From contig NZ_WOTB01000008.1 of NCBI RefSeq assembly GCF_011516835.1, positions 1-64,000 of the forward strand: a stretch of DNA of 64,000 nucleotides. The letters are read 5' to 3'. A program made the translations under genes and the position numbers. Below are positions 47,901 through 56,816 of this stretch, piece by piece. Position 1 is the stretch's first letter. The number at the start of each line of letters is the position of its first letter. This DNA comes from Acetobacter musti (GTDB lineage Bacteria; Pseudomonadota; Alphaproteobacteria; Acetobacterales; Acetobacteraceae). Below the pieces are notes generated by a model, which saw nothing but the letters and a program-made list of their open reading frames with translations, had not been told where the DNA came from and searched no databases.

Positions 47901-49583
47901 TTAACGTCCGGTCACAAGAGCTGAGGGATGGTTGGTCAGGAATTCGGAGAGGAAGCGCAGGGAACGCGCCGTGTCACCGAGCTGGACCACCATGGCCTGG
48001 AGGCTCCGGTGGAAATCCGTATCGCCGCCATAGCTTCCGAGCAGTTTGTTCGCATTTTTCAGGGTTTTATCCAGCTGGTCGCTCATTTCCGGCAGGCGCT
48101 TCATCAGCGGTTTCATGCCCTGGTTCGTGTTGTCCAGCAGGCTGTGCAGGCTGCGCAGCGAATCACGCAGCTGGACCAGGGATTCCCGGACTTCCGGGCT
48201 GTTGATCTTCTGGTCGGCATGCGACAGCAGGTTGTTGGCGTTGTCTCCGATCTGCTCGAACGGCATGGCTGCGAGCTTGTCCGAGACGGTGGAGAGCGAC
48301 TGCATGATGCCGCTCATTCCGCCGGCCTGACCTGGAATGATCAGCGTATCGCCTTCCATGGTCGCGGTCATGGGTGGCGCTTTCTTGACGAAATCGAGCG
48401 AGATATTCGTCTCGCCGGTGAGCATGCTCACGCTTGCGGCGGAGGCACGCAGGCCGTTGGCGACCAGCGCCTGCATGACCGACGCCATGGAATCGTGCTG
48501 GATTTCGTTTCGCGCCAGCACGCGCTCGGGCTGGATGTCCATTGCGACACGCACGCGGGCGTGGCCGGTCTTCTGGTCGATCTGCAGTTTCACGTCTCTG
48601 ACGGAGCCGACCTGGATGCCGAACATCGTGACGGAGCTGCCGACGGCGAGGCCGGAGACGGAGGAGGAGAGATAGGTCGCCGTTTCGAGACGCTCGTGAT
48701 AGCCGGCGTCGTCCGCGGTTTCCTTGTCGTCATAGAGCTGGAAGATCGTGTTGGCCGGGGCTTCCTCGACGGTTTCTCCGGATGTTCCCGGATTGCTCAG
48801 CGAGAAGGCGATGCCGCCTGAGAAGAGAGCCTGGATCGACTGCATCTGGACTTTCAGGCCGCCGGCTCCGAAGCCGACCTTCACGCCGGACGCGTTCCAG
48901 AAACGGGTGTTGGTCCGCAGGTAGTGATCGTAGGGTTCACGCACGAAGAACTGGATCAGCACGGGGCCGATCCCGCCGGGCGGCAGGGTGTAGCCCAGCA
49001 CTTCCCCGACATCGACGTCGCGGAAAAAGACGGGGGCGCCGGGACCGATGGACCCGATCGAGGGCGTGACGAGGGAGTAGGTGCGGCCGGGCTGATCGGA
49101 CTGCATGCCGGGCGGGGATTCGAGGCCGGTGAAATGGGTGGCTTTTCCGCCACCCTGCGGACCCGGATCGAAGGCGATATAGGCCCCGGAGAGCAGGGTT
49201 TCGAGGCCGGTTACGCTGGCGCCGTTGATGCGCGGACGGACGACCCAGAAGCGGGATTTGTCGGAGAGCAGGCCGGCGGCGCTGGCGTTCATCTGCACGC
49301 GGACGTCGACGTGCCGCATGTCTCTCGACAGCGTGATGGCGTCGACGGTGCCGAGCGTCACCGCCTTGTTCTTCACCTGCGTCTGTCCGCTGGTCAGGCC
49401 GTCGGCGGTGTCGAAGGTGATCATGATCTCCGGCCCGCGATTGTACAGGCTCCTCCAGAGAAGGAAGACGGCGATCAGCACCGAGATGATCGGGATGACC
49501 CAGATGATCGAGAAACGGGCTTTTGCCACTTTCGCCGCGGGCGGAGAATCCGGAGTTCCGGGGTTGTTCTGTTCCGAAGTCAC
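47901..49583 (-). CDS. pqiB: Intermembrane lipid transport protein PqiB (MCE domains)
   Basis: A 560-residue protein with one N-terminal membrane helix (FSIIWVIPIISVLIAVFLLW, about residues 22-41) and three MCE domains, recognised by ITFDTADGLTSGQTQVKNKAVTLG, VTPSIGSIGPGAPVFFRDVDVGEV and SVSGLAVGSSVTMFGIQVGSV (each in the span 50-370), then a long helical part that forms the periplasmic tube. The start is a GTG that overlaps the pqiA stop (GTGA). With PqiA and PqiC it links inner and outer membranes for lipid traffic and resists membrane stress. E. coli PqiB is similar in length and also has three MCE domains. Confidence 0.9.
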   Translation of the reverse strand: MTSEQNNPGTPDSPPAAKVAKARFSIIWVIPIISVLIAVFLLWRSLYNRGPEIMITFDTADGLTSGQTQVKNKAVTLGTVDAITLSRDMRHVDVRVQMNASAAGLLSDKSRFWVVRPRINGASVTGLETLLSGAYIAFDPGPQGGGKATHFTGLESPPGMQSDQPGRTYSLVTPSIGSIGPGAPVFFRDVDVGEVLGYTLPPGGIGPVLIQFFVREPYDHYLRTNTRFWNASGVKVGFGAGGLKVQMQSIQALFSGGIAFSLSNPGTSGETVEEAPANTIFQLYDDKETADDAGYHERLETATYLSSSVSGLAVGSSVTMFGIQVGSVRDVKLQIDQKTGHARVRVAMDIQPERVLARNEIQHDSMASVMQALVANGLRASAASVSMLTGETNISLDFVKKAPPMTATMEGDTLIIPGQAGGMSGIMQSLSTVSDKLAAMPFEQIGDNANNLLSHADQKINSPEVRESLVQLRDSLRSLHSLLDNTNQGMKPLMKRLPEMSDQLDKTLKNANKLLGSYGGDTDFHRSLQAMVVQLGDTARSLRFLSEFLTNHPSALVTGR

Positions 49584-51055
49584 GCTCTCGCCGGCTCCAT
49601 TTCGTGCTGAATACTGGCGACGGCAGTCTGCGCGACACCTGTTAACGCTTCCCTTTCGGGGGGTTCGTCCGCGGCCATCCGGCCGTTCCGGCCGGCGACA
49701 TCCCACATCAGTCTGGGGTCGAAACAATGGACCGCGAAGATGGTGATGACCACGACGGCGGCGAATGAGACGACGCCGGCATTGGCGGTGACGTTGGCCA
49801 GTTTGCTGAACCGGACGACGGCCACGAGAATCGAGATCATGAAGACGTCGATCATGGACCACCGTCCGATGACGTCAATGACCCGGAAAAGCTTCGACCG
49901 GAAGAGCAGCCCGGTTTTCGATTTCCGCCGTGTCTGGATGATCATGAATCCGAGGCCGACGATCTTGGCGACCGGCACGGTGATGCTGGCGAAAAGCACG
50001 AGCAGGGAGAGCGGGATCATGCCGTCCTGCCAGAGTTCGATCACGCCTTCGATGATGGTGTGGCCGCCGCCGTTTCCGACCTTGATGACGGTCATGACCG
50101 GGAAAAGATTGGCCGGGAAATAGAAGGTCAGGGCCGAGAGCACGAGTGCTGTGGTGCGTGTCAGGCTGTTGGCCTTGCGGCGCTGCATTTCATGGCCGCA
50201 GCGCGGGCACTGGCCAACGGACCGGGTCTGCGGCACCGGCTCGGGGAACGCGCCCACGAGGCCGCAGGAATGACAGGAGAGCATGTGCTCCACCGGAGGC
50301 ATTTCGATGTCGTGGATGCTGACGCGGTCCACGACGACGTGGCTGCCGTCGGGACGTTCCAGGGTTCCTTCCACGCGGCGGCGCTTCCAGATCAGGTCCT
50401 TATCGAGCGTCTGGTCGGTGGTGGCCATGCTGATCATCAGGGCGGCGATCAGATAGGCGGCGGTGCCGACCTCGACATGGGCGAGATCGACGAGCTTGGT
50501 GTAGGCCACGAAGATGCCGAGGATGTACACCTCCATCATCGACCAGGGCCGGAGCTTTTCGTACCAGGCGAGCAGATGCGGCGCCCAGTCCGGCAGTTCC
50601 TCGAAGAATGCGGAGGTGAGGATCAGCCCCATCATGGCGATGACGACGCCGGGGGCCAGGATGGTGACGAGTCCGACGAGGATGCCGACCTCGCCCCACC
50701 CTTCGTGCAGCAGTTCCATCGGGCCGGTCAGCAGATCGACCGAGCGCTCCCTGCCGTACAGGTTCAGGGTCATCAGCGAGGAAGCGATGGTGGCCAGATA
50801 GAGCGCGGCGGAGGTGATGCAGAAAGCCAAGGGCGTGGCGATCGGCGCGGTTTTGTTCCGGCGTTCGAGCGCCTGATCGCAGCGTGTGCAGCGTGCCACC
50901 GTTCCCGGCGCCAGGTCTTCCAGTACCTGGAACTCCCCGCAGCACGGGCATTCCACAAGTCCTTCGATGACTTTGACGTGGGGAGACTGCCTCCGCCCTC
51001 GTCGGGCCAGCTGGACGGCGCCACGATAGAGGCGATTGGGGAGCGAGGATGGCAT
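49580..51055 (-). CDS. pqiA: Inner-membrane protein PqiA
   Basis: A 491-residue polytopic protein made of two similar halves. Each begins with a zinc-ribbon-like cysteine set (CPCCGEF..CTRCDQA near residue 37-60; CHSCGLV..CPRCGHEM near 260-290), followed by about four helices and the PqiA motif (WSMMEVYILGIFVAYTKLVDL; WSMIDVFMISILVAVVRFSKL). It is the membrane part of the PqiABC lipid bridge. Its 3' end overlaps the GTG start of pqiB. E. coli PqiA is shorter (about 417). Confidence 0.9.
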   Translation of the reverse strand: MPSSLPNRLYRGAVQLARRGRRQSPHVKVIEGLVECPCCGEFQVLEDLAPGTVARCTRCDQALERRNKTAPIATPLAFCITSAALYLATIASSLMTLNLYGRERSVDLLTGPMELLHEGWGEVGILVGLVTILAPGVVIAMMGLILTSAFFEELPDWAPHLLAWYEKLRPWSMMEVYILGIFVAYTKLVDLAHVEVGTAAYLIAALMISMATTDQTLDKDLIWKRRRVEGTLERPDGSHVVVDRVSIHDIEMPPVEHMLSCHSCGLVGAFPEPVPQTRSVGQCPRCGHEMQRRKANSLTRTTALVLSALTFYFPANLFPVMTVIKVGNGGGHTIIEGVIELWQDGMIPLSLLVLFASITVPVAKIVGLGFMIIQTRRKSKTGLLFRSKLFRVIDVIGRWSMIDVFMISILVAVVRFSKLANVTANAGVVSFAAVVVITIFAVHCFDPRLMWDVAGRNGRMAADEPPEREALTGVAQTAVASIQHEMEPARA

Positions 51056-51328
51056 CCGGACGTTTTATCCTGGACGGGCTGTAACAGCCAGGCCGAAGCG
51101 ATATTGCAGCCATGCCGGATATCCGTTACGGGGCCGGCATATGGCGCAGCGGGCCGATATAAGGCCCCCTGCCCTGTGGTTTTCCAACGGAAAGGGGAGC
51201 GCTGCGGACACGTTTCCGTGCGGGCACTCATGCCTGGCGGAAGGGGTATTCGCGATTTCGGAATTTGCTGGTCTGATGGGCGGGGAAAACCAGATCAGGC
51301 CGGGGTGATCGGGACGACCTGGAGACCG

Positions 51329-51404
51329 TGGTGCCGGCGAAGAGATTCGAACTCCCGACCCCATCATTACGAATGACGTGCTCTACCAACTGAGCTACGC
51401 CGGC
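51329..51404 (-). tRNA. tRNA-Thr (anticodon CGT)
   Basis: A full cloverleaf can be folded on the minus strand. The acceptor stem GCCGGCG pairs with CGCCGGC; the D arm is GCTC-AGTTGGTA-GAGC; the anticodon arm is CGTCA-TTCGTAA-TGATG with anticodon CGT reading ACG; the T arm is GGGAG-TTCGAAT-CTCTT. Discriminator A and CCA are encoded. 76 nucleotides with no intron. No integrase or duplicated 3' end lies beside it, so it does not look used as an attachment site. Confidence 0.95.
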
Positions 51405-51539
51405 AACGGGGCGGCTTATAATGACATAGCAGAGGGCGCGCAAGCGTTCTTTTTCGGCCCGAAGGCGCCCGTCAGTCGTCACCTGGGGCGCTCCTGTGGC
51501 GGTCTGTCGGAGCTTCGGACAGGGGCTTAAACGAGGATG

Positions 51540-51992
51540 TCAGACGGGGAGTTCGGGATCGGATTTTACTTCTTCCATGACAGTGTAGGTGTGAGTCTGC
51601 CGGACGCCTGGCAGGCGGGTGAGCGTTCTGCCCAGGAAATTCCGGTATGCGTTCATATCCCGCACGCGGGCCTTGACCAGATAATCAAATCCACCAGCGA
51701 CCATATAACATTCGCTGACCTGCGGGATCGACTTTATTACTCTGGAGAATTCGTCAAACAGGCCCGGGTCCGACCGGTCCAGTGTGATCTGGATAAAGAC
51801 GAGAAGTCCCAGTTGCAGAGCGTCCGGATCGAGACGGGCGAAATATCCTCTGATAACGCCCAACTGTTCTAACTTCCGGACTCTTTCGAGCGTCGCCGCG
51901 GGGCTGAGATGGATCGCGCGTGACAGATCCAGATTCGTTACGCGCCCATCCCGTTGTAAATACCTCAGAATTCTGCGGTCTGTCTCATCCAT
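51540..51992 (-). CDS. Lrp/AsnC-family regulator, likely PutR
   Basis: A 150-residue feast/famine regulator. The N-terminal helix-turn-helix is LDLSRAIHLSPAATLERVRKLEQLGVIRGY (residues 21-50, in two parts), followed by the RAM ligand-binding domain (VFIQITLD, VSECYMVAGGFDYLVKARVRD). GGGAGGGG precedes the ATG. It is divergent from putA with 140 bases between, the same arrangement as PutR/putA in other alphaproteobacteria, where the protein senses proline and activates putA. The proline link is by context and family. Confidence 0.88.
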   Translation of the reverse strand: MDETDRRILRYLQRDGRVTNLDLSRAIHLSPAATLERVRKLEQLGVIRGYFARLDPDALQLGLLVFIQITLDRSDPGLFDEFSRVIKSIPQVSECYMVAGGFDYLVKARVRDMNAYRNFLGRTLTRLPGVRQTHTYTVMEEVKSDPELPV

Positions 51993-52132
51993 CAGCCCCT
52001 CCCGTGCAAAATATTATTTTCCCGTCTTCCTGTAATCCGAACATAAAACGGTCTGTCTGACGATGTTCCGTTACTCATTCGGCTGGAGGAAAGATACACC
52101 GGCGATCAGATCTTCATCTGGAAAGAGCGTTC

Positions 52133-55100
52133 ATGGTCCAGTCGTTCGCCACCCTTGCGGATGCCGTTCCCGCACGATCCCCCCTGCGGCAGGCGATTAC
52201 TGACAACACGCTCACGCCTGAATCCGTCTGCGTCGAAGCCCTGGCCGGGGAGGCCACTCTGCCGGCGGAACTGTCCCGCAGCGTGCAGGAGATCGCCGCC
52301 CGCCTGATTACGGCGCTGCGTGACGCGGGGACCAGTGGTCTCGTTCAGGGGCTGGTGCAGGAATATGATCTTTCCACGCGGGAAGGTCTTGCACTCATGG
52401 GTCTGGCCGAAGCATTGCTCCGCATTCCCGATACGGCGACACGGGATGCGCTGATCCGCGACAAGATCGCTCGCCGTGACTGGCGCGGACATGCCGGAGG
52501 AAGCTCCTCATTCTTCATCAATGCTGCGGCCCGGGGACTGGTGATTTCCGGAATGATCCTCTCTCCGCGCAGGTCGGCCGGGTCCGCAGAGAATCTGGTC
52601 GGCGGTCTGGCGGACCTTGTCGCGCGTTGCGGAAAACCGGTGATCCGGCATGGGGCCGATCTGGCGATACGTCTGATGGGCGGCCAGTTCATTACCGGTC
52701 AGACCATTGAAATCGCGCTGAGGAACAGCCGCCGGTCCGGTAAAAAGGGATTTCGATATTCCTATGACATGCTGGGAGAGGCTGCGGCGACGGCTCAGGA
52801 TGCCGCGCGGTATTATCGCGATTATGAACACGCGATTCACGCAATCGGAAAAGCAGCAGGTGGACAGGGTGTCTTCCGGGGGCCGGGCATTTCGGTGAAA
52901 CTGTCAGCACTGCACCCGCGTTATTCACGTCTTCAGCGTGAACGCGTCATGACGGAACTGCTGCCGCGTCTCCGGGCGCTCGCGCAGCTGGCCTGCCGCT
53001 ACGACATCGGTTTCAGCATTGATGCCGAAGAGGCTGACAGGCTGGAACTCTCGCTCGATCTCTTCGAGGCGCTGTGTTCCGATGAAACGTTAAAAGGCTG
53101 GCAGGGTCTCGGCTTTGTCGTGCAGGCGTATCAGAAGCGGGCGCCCTTTGTGCTTGATCTGCTCATCGATCTGGCCCGGAGCAATGGACGCCGCCTTATG
53201 GTGCGGCTGGTTAAAGGCGCTTACTGGGACAGCGAGATCAGGCGCGCGCAGGTTGACGGCCTGAGCGGTTTTCCGGTTTTTACGACAAAAGCCCATACGG
53301 ATATTTCTTATATTGCCTGCGCCAGAAAGCTGCTTGCTGCGCCGGATGCGGTGTTCCCGCAGTTTGCGACGCATAATGCACAGACGCTGGCGACGATCCT
53401 TACACTGGCCGGACCGGATTTTTCTGACGAGGACTATGAATTTCAGTGTCTTCACGGCATGGGCGAGGCGCTGTACCGGGAGGTTGCCGGACCGGAGAAA
53501 TATGGGCGTCCCGTCCGTATGTACGCTCCCGTCGGAACACATGAGACGCTTCTCGCCTATCTAGTCAGGCGCCTGCTTGAAAATGGCGCGACTTCCTCTT
53601 TCGTCAATCAGATTCAGGATAAAACCATTTCTGTTGACGATCTGACCGCCGATCCTGTGAGCAGGCTGAACGCGCAGCCTTCCGGGGCCGCCATCCGTCT
53701 GCCTGAAAATCTTTATCAGCCGGAGCGGCTCAGTTCTGCAGGCCTGGATCTGTCTGATGAAAACGCGCTGCGTTGTCTGGCCGGACATCTTTCCCGGTCT
53801 TCGACATCTGGCAGCGGTTCCGGCACGACGATCAGCAACCCTGCCGATCATCGGGATGTGGTCGGGACAATAGTATTTTCCACACCGCAGCAGGTGGACG
53901 TGGCGATCGGTCGTGCACAGGCTGCTTTCGAAAAATGGCGGAAAATTTCAGTTTCGGAACGGGCTGGTCTGCTGACACGCGCCGCCGAAGCGCTGGAAGC
54001 GGACAGGCCGCGTCTGATGGGTATCCTCGTGCGCGAGGCGGGCAAATCGCTCGCTGATGCTGTTGCTGAAATACGCGAAGCCGTCGATTTCCTGCGTTAC
54101 TATGCCGCCGGAATTGTCAGATCGTTTAGTCAGGAAACACACCGTCCGCTTGGTCCGGTTGTCTGCATCAGCCCCTGGAATTTCCCGCTGGCGATTTTCC
54201 TTGGTCAGGTCTCGGCGGCGCTCGCTGCCGGCAATACGGTTCTGGCGAAACCCGCTGAGGAGACGCCTCTGATTGCGAGGGAGGCTGTCCGCATTCTGCA
54301 TGATTCCGGCTTTCCGGCGGATGTGGTTCAGCTTCTGCCGGGTGCGGGCGATGTCGGAGCCGGGCTGGTCGGCGATACGCGTGTCCGGGGCGTGTTGTTT
54401 ACCGGCTCCACTGAGGTCGCGCGTCTGATCCGGCGTCAGCTTGCGGGGCGGCTGAATCCGGATGGCGCGCCGGTTCCGCTGATCGCGGAAACCGGCGGCC
54501 AGAACGCGCTTGTTGTCGACAGCTCCGCTCTTGCCGAGCAGGTTGTCGCCGATGTCATTTCCTCCGCTTTCGACAGTGCCGGCCAGCGCTGCAGCGCTCT
54601 GAGAATCCTGTGCCTTCAGGAAGAGTGCGCTGACCGGGTCCTCACGATGCTCAGGGGGGCGATGGCGGAACTGTCTGTCGGCAATCCCGGCGACCCTGCG
54701 ACCGATATCGGGCCGGTCATTTCCGCGGACGCACAGGCATCCATTACGGCTCATATCGACAGGATGCGGGCGCGGGGGTACCGGATCTGGCAGACACCAC
54801 CGGCTTCGGGCCAGGATCAGGGCAGTTTTGTTCCGCCGACACTCATTGAAATTCCTGATATCGCTGTGCTCCGGCAGGAAGTCTTCGGACCGGTGCTGCA
54901 TGTGGTGCGCTATTCGTCACATGAAATCGACCATCTGATCGACGACATCAACGCCACCGGCTACGCGCTGACATTCGGAATTCATACCCGGATCGATGAG
55001 ACGGTTGCGCGGGTTGTGGCGCGTTCCCATGCCGGCAATATCTACGTGAATCGTAATCTGATCGGGGCGGTTGTGGGCGTGCAGCCGTTCGGCGGCCATG

Positions 55101-55798
55101 GTCTCTCCGGCACAGGCCCCAAAGCCGGCGGTCCGCTTTATCTGCGTCGTCTGCTTTCCACCTGTCCGCCAGTGGATGCGGCGCTTGCCGGTCTGCTTCC
55201 GGTGGCGACTGTCCGGTTCCGGAACTGGTTGCGGAGCGCGGGCGGGATCGTGGCGGATGCACGCGAGCCTGTTGCGCCGGCCGGTGCAACCATGACGCTC
55301 CCCGGCCCTGTCGGGGAAGAGAATGTCTACAGTCTGATCCCGCGTGGCACCGTCCTGTGTGCCGGTCCGGACCGGGTTGCCCTGATCTGCCAGATCGAAG
55401 CGGCGCTTGCGACCGGCAACCGGGTGGCGGTTCCGCCGCATTTGCTGACGGGTCTGCCGCCTGTGCCGCCGGAACTGGAGCAATGGATTCATGCTTTCGG
55501 AGACGGCTCGATTATCGATGCCGCGCTCTGCGCGGGGAATGAGGAGGAACGCCTCCGCCTCGAGAAGAAACTCGCAGGCCGGGAGGGGCAGATTGTCTCG
55601 CTGCACGTCCCGCGGGCTGATGGCAGCTACGCATCTGAATGGCTTGTTCTGGAGCGCGTCTGCAGCACGAACACGACCGCGGCGGGCGGCAATGCCGCGC
55701 TCATGACGGTCCGACAGTCTCCGCCCTCCATGCCTCTGACTTCTGCGGCTCTGGCTGAAACGGGGACCGGGCCGGCATTTCCGGCCGGCACAGAATGA
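52133..55798 (+). CDS. putA: Bifunctional proline dehydrogenase / P5C dehydrogenase PutA
   Basis: A 1221-residue enzyme that oxidises proline to glutamate in two steps. The alpha domain and FAD-binding PRODH barrel occupy residues about 80-480 (GPGISVKLSALHPRYSR, RLMVRLVKGAYWDSEIRRAQ, VRMYAPVGTHETLLAYLVRRLLENG, each in line). The NAD-dependent aldehyde dehydrogenase follows at about 570-1010 with catalytic cysteine C820 (AGQRCSA). A C-terminal ALDH-superfamily domain and tail end the protein. It lacks the N-terminal ribbon-helix-helix of E. coli PutA, so it does not regulate itself; the divergent Lrp-type protein should. The tail reaches into an AT-poor, low-complexity end. Confidence 0.95.
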   Translation: MVQSFATLADAVPARSPLRQAITDNTLTPESVCVEALAGEATLPAELSRSVQEIAARLITALRDAGTSGLVQGLVQEYDLSTREGLALMGLAEALLRIPDTATRDALIRDKIARRDWRGHAGGSSSFFINAAARGLVISGMILSPRRSAGSAENLVGGLADLVARCGKPVIRHGADLAIRLMGGQFITGQTIEIALRNSRRSGKKGFRYSYDMLGEAAATAQDAARYYRDYEHAIHAIGKAAGGQGVFRGPGISVKLSALHPRYSRLQRERVMTELLPRLRALAQLACRYDIGFSIDAEEADRLELSLDLFEALCSDETLKGWQGLGFVVQAYQKRAPFVLDLLIDLARSNGRRLMVRLVKGAYWDSEIRRAQVDGLSGFPVFTTKAHTDISYIACARKLLAAPDAVFPQFATHNAQTLATILTLAGPDFSDEDYEFQCLHGMGEALYREVAGPEKYGRPVRMYAPVGTHETLLAYLVRRLLENGATSSFVNQIQDKTISVDDLTADPVSRLNAQPSGAAIRLPENLYQPERLSSAGLDLSDENALRCLAGHLSRSSTSGSGSGTTISNPADHRDVVGTIVFSTPQQVDVAIGRAQAAFEKWRKISVSERAGLLTRAAEALEADRPRLMGILVREAGKSLADAVAEIREAVDFLRYYAAGIVRSFSQETHRPLGPVVCISPWNFPLAIFLGQVSAALAAGNTVLAKPAEETPLIAREAVRILHDSGFPADVVQLLPGAGDVGAGLVGDTRVRGVLFTGSTEVARLIRRQLAGRLNPDGAPVPLIAETGGQNALVVDSSALAEQVVADVISSAFDSAGQRCSALRILCLQEECADRVLTMLRGAMAELSVGNPGDPATDIGPVISADAQASITAHIDRMRARGYRIWQTPPASGQDQGSFVPPTLIEIPDIAVLRQEVFGPVLHVVRYSSHEIDHLIDDINATGYALTFGIHTRIDETVARVVARSHAGNIYVNRNLIGAVVGVQPFGGHGLSGTGPKAGGPLYLRRLLSTCPPVDAALAGLLPVATVRFRNWLRSAGGIVADAREPVAPAGATMTLPGPVGEENVYSLIPRGTVLCAGPDRVALICQIEAALATGNRVAVPPHLLTGLPPVPPELEQWIHAFGDGSIIDAALCAGNEEERLRLEKKLAGREGQIVSLHVPRADGSYASEWLVLERVCSTNTTAAGGNAALMTVRQSPPSMPLTSAALAETGTGPAFPAGTE

Positions 55799-55931
55799 GC
55801 AGTCCTTGAGAGAGCGGCTCGTGTTTCCCGAAAGCTGCCGGACTGGCTTTCCGGAGAGGGCATATCACGGGAAAGCGGCGTTCAGATCGGGACGGGTCCG
55901 GGCTGTGAAGCCTGTCCCCTGCCCTGCTTCC

Positions 55932-56138
55932 CTATCCTGCTTCTCCGTCGCCCGCTCCCATCCCTCTGATGGCCTCCAGCAGCACATGCGGCGTGTCGGC
56001 CGGGCTGACACCGAGATGCCGGCAGACCGCCAGCACCATCGTCGCGGCAACTGTTTCGGGCGATTCATTCGGGCTGCAGACGGCGCTGCCCGTTATGACA
56101 TTTTCCACTTCGCGCATAAATTCAGGATCTTCAGACAT
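55932..56138 (-). CDS. Small hypothetical protein (68 residues)
   Basis: A short frame starting MSEDPEFMREVENVIT, with GGGGG six bases upstream of its ATG. It continues with CSPNESPETVAATMVLAV and a helical C-terminal half (HLGVSPADTPHVLLEAIRG). The residues are well mixed and amphipathic, unlike chance frames of GC-rich DNA, which supports a real gene. No membrane helix or metal motif. Family not recognised. It is convergent with putA. Confidence 0.55.
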   Translation of the reverse strand: MSEDPEFMREVENVITGSAVCSPNESPETVAATMVLAVCRHLGVSPADTPHVLLEAIRGMGAGDGEAG

Positions 56139-56816
56139 GCGGCACCCCCGGTCGTGGTCGTCTCGCCTCAACGCTGAAAACGTCGGCGGGATTGTCCTGT
56201 TGCAAGTTGTGATGATTGTGTCCGGATGAGAGCGGCGCTTTTCTCTGAATGCGGGCCGTTTCTGTGATGTGCTGTTTTCCTTGTCCCTGACAGACCCGTG
56301 TCGCATTGTTGCTAATGATGGCATCATCCGTTTCGGGGCTGTTTTTTTTCGGGTGGGGGTCTCCGGCCGGGTCCGGCGTGCCTCGTTCCGGATTTTGTCA
56401 TCATGGTTTCGGAAGTGCCGAAGCTTTCCGGAATACACTTTTTTTTACGGCAATCGCCGGAGGAGAATTCTGTTTCCGACCTGCCGTGAAACAGGACATG
56501 AAACCGCCGGTTCTGAGGGACAGATCACTGACTCTGATGATCCGCTGGCCCTTTTACTGACCAAGGTCTTCGCCGTCAGTGGAGGGCAGCAGGCACCTGC
56601 TTATCGTCGCTGCATGACCGGATCTGCGGCAGTCGGGCAGTCAGTCTTCGTTACTGCTCCGGATGGTCGGCCGGGTTTTGAGGTGTGGAATTGCGCGGAG
56701 GCCTGGTGCTGAAATATCCGCCGGGACCGGGTTCAGGTGGCCGGACACCGCTTTCCGGGTGCGAACCGTGCGGTTGCCCCGGAAAGTTTCCCGGTCAGGT
56801 GCTGAAAATCCGGCCG
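56139..56816. other. 680-base gap upstream of the small protein gene
   Basis: Between the small hypothetical gene and the 3' end of the SQR-like gene. An open plus-strand frame at 56269-56712 has no ribosome-binding site or motif and looks fortuitous. The first 80 bases probably hold the promoter of the small gene. I see no structured RNA or repeat from families A or B. Confidence 0.45.

Noticed and set aside
51329..51404. tRNA-Thr as an island insertion site
   Set aside because: No integrase nearby, and no duplicated tRNA 3' end was seen in the surrounding sequence.
56269..56712. 147-codon plus-strand frame
   Set aside because: Arg/Ser-rich with mixed composition, no motif, and no ribosome-binding site.
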